Source: an uncultured Oscillospiraceae bacterium (GTDB lineage: Bacteria > Bacillota > Clostridia > Oscillospirales > Oscillospiraceae). From it: 6,706 nucleotides of DNA. Numbering within the stretch: the first letter of the stretch is position 1; every line of letters begins with the position of its first letter. The DNA is taken from positions 1 to 6,706 of the forward strand of contig CANQZF010000097.1 of the NCBI GenBank assembly GCA_947628265.1, in the 5' to 3' direction. Below, in pieces: positions 3,024-6,706 of this stretch. The notes under the pieces were generated by a model. That model saw nothing but the letters and a program-made list of their open reading frames with translations, ran no database searches and had not been told where the DNA came from. Both the position numbers and the translations under genes were made by a program.

Positions 3024-5999
3024 TTACTCCGTTCTCAACGCCTCCACCGGGTTCTTCTTGGCGGCCAGATGCGACGGCACGAGGCCGGCGATGAAGGTGA
3101 GGAACATGCTGATGAGCACCAGGATGAGGCCCGCCGTGGCCGGGAGGACGGCGGAGAGCTCGTCGATGCCGGTGAGGTGGTGGAGTATGAGGTTAATGGG
3201 GATGATGATGAGCAGCGACGCGCCGATACCGATGACGCCCGCTCCGAAGCCAACGATCAGGGTCTCGGCGTTGAAGACGCGGCCCACATCCCGCTTGGAG
3301 GCGCCGATGGCCCGGAGGATGCCGATCTCCTTCGTGCGCTCCAGGACGGAGATGTAGGTGATGATGCCGATCATGATGGAGCTCACCACCAGGGAGATGG
3401 AGACAAAGGCGATCAGCACGTAGCTGACGGCGTCGATGATGGTGGTGACAGAGCTCATCAGCAGCGCCACGTAGTCGGTGTAGTCGATCTTGTCGTCCTC
3501 GGGGACGCCCTCGTTATACTGGGCGATGAGGTCGGCGATCTTGTCCTTGTCCTCGAAGGTCACGGCGTAGAGGCTCACGCGGCTGGGCGTCTCCGGGACG
3601 GCGTAGCCCAGGGCCTCCATGTTCTGCTCGTAGTTGGCGTCGGACACCGTGGCGGGCATGAACTCGTCGTAGAAGGCGACGTACTGGTCAGAGGTGAAGC
3701 TGGCCCCGGCCATCATCCCCGCCAGAGCCTCCGGCGGGAGCTGGCTAAGCTGCGCCGCCGCCTGTTGGGCGTAGGCGGCCCCGGCCATCTGGCGGATGCC
3801 CTCCTCGGCCATGGCGAAAAGCTCCTCGTCGCTCATCTGATTGAAGTAGCTTTCGATCTGGGTGGTATCCGTGACGCCCATCTGCGTGGCGTAGGAGTTG
3901 ATCATCAGCTCCATGACCCCCTGCCGGTCAAGGTCCTTGAGCTGTTGGGCCACCACGCCGTCCAGGTATTCCTCCGTGGGGATACAGGACATCCGGATGA
4001 AGAGGGCGGCTTTCGCCTCGTCGGAAAGTCCCTCGTAATATTCCTTAAAAGCCGCCTCCTTCTCCTCCGCCGTGGGCTCGGTGTAGTCTGGGGTGCGGAA
4101 GGGAAGGCCGGTGAACACGTCCACCGTGTCGTCCGCCAGCTGCTTTTTCACGATCTCCTGCTTGCCCGTCTCGGCCATGGCGTACTGTGTGAGGGCAGCG
4201 GTGTAGCCGATCTGGCCGGAGACCCGCCCGCCGTTGCCGTCGTCGCTGGCCCTGGCGATGCCCACCACCTTCAAGGGGATGCCGATGTCGGAGCTATTGT
4301 AGAGGTAATCCATGCCCGTCTCGGTGGCGGAGAGGTCCACATACGTCCCCGTGGCGGGGTCCAGTTGGTAATACTCGCTGGGGAGGATGAACTTAAAGCC
4401 CGTCTCGCAGAGCTCCTCGTAGCTCCAGCTCATGGTCTCGGCCTCCACCTCCTCGCCGCGCATCATGGCCTGCATGGTCTCGGTCATGTCCTCGGAGGAG
4501 ATGAAGCCCAACGCGTAGAGCATGAGGTCGGAGATCTCGTTCCGGGGCCCCACGAAGATGACGATCTCGTCGTAATTTTCCGGCCAGCGGCCGTAGAGAA
4601 TGTCGTACTGCTCCTTTGTCTGCTGGGAGACGCCGGTGCCGTCGGCCTCCGGCAGAAGCTCGTTCCAGACGTCCATGCTCTGGTACATATCGCCCATGGA
4701 ATTGAAGTAGGAGGAGTAATCGCCGCCGAACATGCCGGTCATGGCCTCCTGCATCATCGCCATGACGTCGGATTTGAGAACGTTCCCGTCCTCGTCCTGG
4801 GTATAGACGTCGAACTTGAAGTCATAGGTGTAGTGGACCCGGGCGATGTCCATGATGCCGTTGCCGCCCTCGTCCAGGAACTTTTTGAAGGCCGTCAGGT
4901 TGTTGGTCTTGGTCTGGGCGTTCATCATGGTGGAGAGCATATCGAACATGACGGTGGAGGAATAGACCCGGTCCGGGTCCCGCTCCTCCTGGGCGTCGTC
5001 CTGCCGGGCGCTCATAAGGGACAGCATCATGGCGGACATGTCCACACTCTCCCCCTCGATGGTGATGGGGTAGCTCGTGAGGGTGTCCTCCTGGACCTGG
5101 TCGATGTACGCCTGGAACCCCGCCGAGACGGAGAGGATGAGGGCGATGCCGATGATGCCGATGGACCCGGCGAAGCTGGTCAAAAACGTCCGGCCCTTTT
5201 TGGTCATCAGGTTATTGAGGGAGAGCGAAAGGGCGGTGAAGAAGGACATGGAGCGCTTTTTCTTCTCGCTCTTTTGCTTTTTCTGCTCCTTTTTGCTCAA
5301 GACCTCCGCCGTGGACTCGTCCTCATAGGGGTCGGAGTCGGAGGTGATGCGCCCGTCTAAGAGCCTTACAATGCGGGTGGAGTATTTCTCCGCCAGCTCC
5401 GGGTTGTGGGTCACCATGATGACCAGGCGGTCCTTGGCAATGTCCTTCAAAAGCTCCATGACCTGGATGCTGGTCTCGGAGTCCAGCGCCCCCGTGGGCT
5501 CGTCAGCCAGGAGGATGTCGGGGTTGTTGATGAGGGCCCTGGCGATGGAGACACGCTGCATCTGGCCGCCGGACATTTGGTTGGGGCGCTTGTAGATGTG
5601 CTCCTCCAGACCCACGGCCTTTAAAGCCTCGATGGCGCGCCTGCGGCGCTCGGCCTTGGACACGCCGGAAAGCGTCAACGCCAGCTCCACGTTGGAGAGC
5701 ACAGTCTGGTGCGGGATGAGGTTGTAGCTCTGGAACACGAAGCCCACGGAGTGGTTGCGGTAGGTGTCCCAGTCGGCGTCGTTGTACTCCTTGGTGGACT
5801 TGCCGTTGATAATCAGGTCCCCGGTGGTGTACTGGTCAAGGCCGCCCACGATGTTGAGGAGCGTAGTCTTGCCGGAGCCGGACTGCCCCAGAACGGAGAC
5901 AAATTCGTTCTTGCGGAAGGAGATGGAGATCCCGTCCAGCGCCTGCTGCTTGAGGTCCCCGGTTATGTAGGTCTTGGTGATGTTGTTGAGTTTAAGCAT
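3024..5999 (-). CDS. MacB/FtsX-type ABC exporter, fused ATPase and permease
   Basis: The protein has 991 aa from the ATG at 5999. An ABC ATPase comes first: Walker A GQSGSGKT (38-45), Q-loop Gln90, signature MSGGQ (142-146), Walker B ILLADEP (162-168, Glu167) and switch His198. A charged Lys-rich linker follows (about 226-250). TM1 is at about 273-296, then a very large extracytoplasmic region (about 297-857), then TM2 (859-881), TM3 (914-941) and TM4 (955-975). The ERTKEIGILRAIGAS motif after TM2 and the C-terminal NPVEALR are hallmarks of FtsX/MacB permeases. Family members form dimers that drive export or pass force across the membrane rather than import. The ectodomain is rich in Met, Asp and Glu. 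I prefer 5999 because GGGA lies 5-6 nt upstream; an in-frame ATG at 6005 would add Met-Ala. No membrane-fusion or regulator gene adjoins it, so the substrate is unknown; a peptide or drug is the likeliest guess. Confidence 0.88.
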   Translation of the reverse strand: MLKLNNITKTYITGDLKQQALDGISISFRKNEFVSVLGQSGSGKTTLLNIVGGLDQYTTGDLIINGKSTKEYNDADWDTYRNHSVGFVFQSYNLIPHQTVLSNVELALTLSGVSKAERRRRAIEALKAVGLEEHIYKRPNQMSGGQMQRVSIARALINNPDILLADEPTGALDSETSIQVMELLKDIAKDRLVIMVTHNPELAEKYSTRIVRLLDGRITSDSDPYEDESTAEVLSKKEQKKQKSEKKKRSMSFFTALSLSLNNLMTKKGRTFLTSFAGSIGIIGIALILSVSAGFQAYIDQVQEDTLTSYPITIEGESVDMSAMMLSLMSARQDDAQEERDPDRVYSSTVMFDMLSTMMNAQTKTNNLTAFKKFLDEGGNGIMDIARVHYTYDFKFDVYTQDEDGNVLKSDVMAMMQEAMTGMFGGDYSSYFNSMGDMYQSMDVWNELLPEADGTGVSQQTKEQYDILYGRWPENYDEIVIFVGPRNEISDLMLYALGFISSEDMTETMQAMMRGEEVEAETMSWSYEELCETGFKFILPSEYYQLDPATGTYVDLSATETGMDYLYNSSDIGIPLKVVGIARASDDGNGGRVSGQIGYTAALTQYAMAETGKQEIVKKQLADDTVDVFTGLPFRTPDYTEPTAEEKEAAFKEYYEGLSDEAKAALFIRMSCIPTEEYLDGVVAQQLKDLDRQGVMELMINSYATQMGVTDTTQIESYFNQMSDEELFAMAEEGIRQMAGAAYAQQAAAQLSQLPPEALAGMMAGASFTSDQYVAFYDEFMPATVSDANYEQNMEALGYAVPETPSRVSLYAVTFEDKDKIADLIAQYNEGVPEDDKIDYTDYVALLMSSVTTIIDAVSYVLIAFVSISLVVSSIMIGIITYISVLERTKEIGILRAIGASKRDVGRVFNAETLIVGFGAGVIGIGASLLIIIPINLILHHLTGIDELSAVLPATAGLILVLISMFLTFIAGLVPSHLAAKKNPVEALRTE

Positions 6000-6032
6000 A
6001 GCCATCCCGTTTCACAAATTTATTCGTGTACT

Positions 6033-6063
6033 ATTATACCCCTCAAGCGTATGAAAGAGTTAA
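6033..6063 (-). promoter_or_regulatory. Probable promoter of the ABC exporter gene
   Basis: On the minus strand a perfect TATAAT lies at 6038-6033, about 34 nt before the ATG at 5999. The best -35 is TTAACT (6063-6058), four of six matches with a long 19-bp spacer, so basal activity may be low or assisted. It is divergent from the promoter at 6102-6130, with about 38 bp between the -35 boxes. Confidence 0.55.
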
Positions 6064-6101
6064 CAAAGTTTGAATTATTTGTCGGGGTAATGCGATTAGG
6101 A

Positions 6102-6130
6102 TTGACAAAAAGGGCCGGAGCGTTTAAAAT
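6102..6130 (+). promoter_or_regulatory. Sigma-A promoter of the DUF896 gene and tRNA-Leu
   Basis: TTGACA (6102-6107), a 17-bp spacer and TAAAAT (6125-6130). The predicted start is near 6137, about 15 nt before the ATG, so the 5' leader is very short. No second promoter is visible before the tRNA, since the coding sequence runs right up to it; this promoter probably drives both. Confidence 0.8.
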
Positions 6131-6151
6131 AGCTAATTGCGAGGTGTGAAA

Positions 6152-6355
6152 ATGGATAAGGCCAGGATCGACAGGATAAGCGAGCTTACGCGTATCTCCC
6201 GCACGCGCCCCCTCACCACCGAGGAGCTTGCCGAGCGGGCGGCGCTGCGCGCGGAGTATATCGCCTCCGTAAAGGCGAGCCTCACCTCCCAGCTGGAGAA
6301 CACATACCTCGTGGACGAGGACGGGCAAAAGCGCCCCCTCCCCAAAAAGCAATAA
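6152..6355 (+). CDS. DUF896 (YnzC/UPF0291) family small protein
   Basis: A 67-aa cytosolic protein. The N-terminal pattern KARIDRISELTRISR, then LTTEELAERAALRAEYIASVKASL, then a short tail with VDEDGQKR, is the DUF896 arrangement: a two-helix hairpin followed by a flexible tail. B. subtilis YnzC is the known relative; its molecular role is not established. The start at 6152 has a GAGGTG site (6141-6146) five bases upstream; a TTG at 6137 in the same frame would lie at the predicted transcription start and lacks an RBS. The TAA stop (6353-6355) directly abuts the tRNA-Leu gene with no spacer, so RNase P processing of the shared transcript would leave an mRNA ending at its stop codon. Confidence 0.85.
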   Translation: MDKARIDRISELTRISRTRPLTTEELAERAALRAEYIASVKASLTSQLENTYLVDEDGQKRPLPKKQ

Positions 6356-6442
6356 GCCGGCGTGGCGGAACTGGCAGACGCCCGGGACTTAAAATCCCGT
6401 GATGGCAACATCGTACCGGTTCGATCCCGGTCGCCGGCACCA
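6356..6442 (+). tRNA. tRNA-Leu, anticodon TAA
   Basis: The acceptor stem GCCGGCG (6356-6362) pairs fully with CGCCGGC (6432-6438), followed by discriminator A and an encoded CCA (6440-6442). The anticodon arm is CGGGA-CTTAAAA-TCCCG (6383-6399), with anticodon TAA at 6390-6392. A long variable arm GATG-GCAA-CATC (6401-6412) marks a class II tRNA, as expected for Leu. The T arm is ACCGG-TTCGATC-CCGGT. It decodes UUA and UUG, rare codons in GC-rich genes like these. It begins one base after the DUF896 stop codon, and its 3' end is part of a perfect inverted repeat with the downstream trailer. Confidence 0.95.
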
Positions 6443-6443
6443 G

Positions 6444-6473
6444 AAAAAGGACTTGCTTTCGCAAGTCCTTTTT
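6444..6473 (+). terminator. Bidirectional-looking intrinsic terminator after tRNA-Leu
   Basis: AAAAAGGACTTGC-TTTC-GCAAGTCCTTTTT: a perfect hairpin with a five-T tract after the GGACTTGC stem, starting one base after the tRNA CCA. The A-tract on the other side makes it a terminator in both directions. The perfect pairing continues outward into the tRNA itself (6432-6443 with 6474-6485), for 25 bp in all. Confidence 0.85.
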
Positions 6474-6481
6474 CTGGTGCC

Positions 6482-6566
6482 GGCGGCCTTTGCCAAAGGC
6501 AAAGGCCGCCCCGCCGCGTCGCGGCGGGGTTCATTTGACGTGAAGGAAACCCCTGATGGGTTTCCT
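6482..6566. repeat. Chain of three further palindromes
   Basis: Following the tRNA terminator are GGCGGCCTTTGCC-AAA-GGCAAAGGCCGCC (6482-6510, 13-bp arms), CCCCGCCGCG-T-CGCGGCGGGG (6509-6529, 10-bp arms) and AGGAAACCC-CTGAT-GGGTTTCCT (6544-6566, 9-bp arms). The first overlaps the end of the tRNA palindrome by four bases and the second overlaps the first by two. None has a U-tract. No gene is visible between 6474 and 6706. Confidence 0.65.
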
Positions 6567-6618
6567 CCACAGCTCTTTCCTTTCCGATAACTTTCGGCGT
6601 GCGCAAAATTCCTCGAGT

Positions 6619-6706
6619 GCCTCTCCCTTTGGGAGGGGTGCCCGAGCGAAGCGATGGGCAGGGTGGGTCCGTATATCCATCTACACCCCCACCCCCTGCC
6701 CCCTCC
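6619..6706 (+). repeat. 99-bp GC-rich repeat, copy B (cut by window end)
   Basis: Starts with GCCTCTCCC-TTT-GGGAGGGG and runs through a segment matching the reverse complement of 2879-2977, including GTGCCCGAGCG and GATGGGCAGGGTGGGTCC. It stops at the window edge about 13 bases short of the expected end. Its orientation is opposite to copy A. Confidence 0.65.

Noticed and set aside
2751..5360. 869-codon open frame on the plus strand
   Set aside because: It is the antisense shadow of the exporter. The translation is dominated by His, Gly, Val and Asp in the pattern expected from reverse-complemented GC-rich codons, while the minus frame has complete ABC and FtsX motifs.
3024..5999. BceAB-type bacitracin/lantibiotic transporter
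   Set aside because: Bce systems have a separate ATPase gene and a permease with ten membrane segments, usually beside a two-component system. Here the ATPase is fused, there are four membrane segments, and no regulator genes adjoin.
6356..6485. Phage or integrative-element attachment site at the tRNA 3' end
   Set aside because: The repeated tRNA end is inverted and adjacent, not a direct repeat at a distance, and no integrase gene is visible. It is better described as an inverted repeat overlapping the terminator.
6133..6606. 157-codon minus-strand open frame
   Set aside because: It runs antisense through the tRNA, its terminator and the DUF896 gene, all of which are strongly supported on the plus strand.

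Overview
The window is a GC-rich (roughly 60% G+C by eye) bacterial segment. I infer a Clostridia-type member of the Bacillota, most like gut Oscillospirales. The reasons are strong Shine-Dalgarno sites with sigma-A promoters, an Lsa-type ABC-F protein, a DUF896/YnzC-family protein, and intergenic spaces packed with GC-rich palindromic repeats. This placement is inference, not a database result.

Layout. (1) 1-36, minus: the first 12 codons of an unidentified gene, with a clear RBS, a -10 box and an operator-like palindrome. (2) 119-816: about 700 bp with no convincing gene, made of tandem repeats, long palindromes and dispersed repeat modules. (3) 817-2307, minus: an Lsa-family ABC-F ATPase (496 aa). 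It sits behind a leader of about 190 nt holding a consensus promoter, a 6-codon upstream ORF and an intrinsic terminator just ahead of the gene RBS, which has the build of a translation-dependent attenuator. (4) 2534-3023: a repeat-rich spacer. (5) 3024-5999, minus: a large fused ATPase-permease ABC exporter of the MacB/FtsX type (991 aa) with an extracytoplasmic domain of about 560 residues. (6) 6006-6101: a divergent promoter region. (7) 6152-6355, plus: a 67-aa DUF896 protein whose stop codon touches the first base of (8) a tRNA-Leu(UAA) gene at 6356-6442, followed by a strong terminator. (9) 6482-6706: a chain of palindromes, then a second copy of a ~99-bp repeat, cut by the window end.

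Function. The ABC-F protein probably protects ribosomes from drugs that bind the peptidyl-transferase centre, such as lincosamides, pleuromutilins or streptogramin A, and its leader suggests induction by ribosome stalling. The MacB-type transporter probably exports a peptide or drug, or transmits force across the membrane. The two share a strand but have separate promoters and about 720 bp between coding regions, so any link is speculative. The DUF896 gene and the tRNA appear to share one promoter and one terminator.

The items most worth attention are the ABC-F attenuator, the tRNA 3' trailer that is an inverted copy of the tRNA's own 3' end, and the zero-base junction between stop codon and tRNA.
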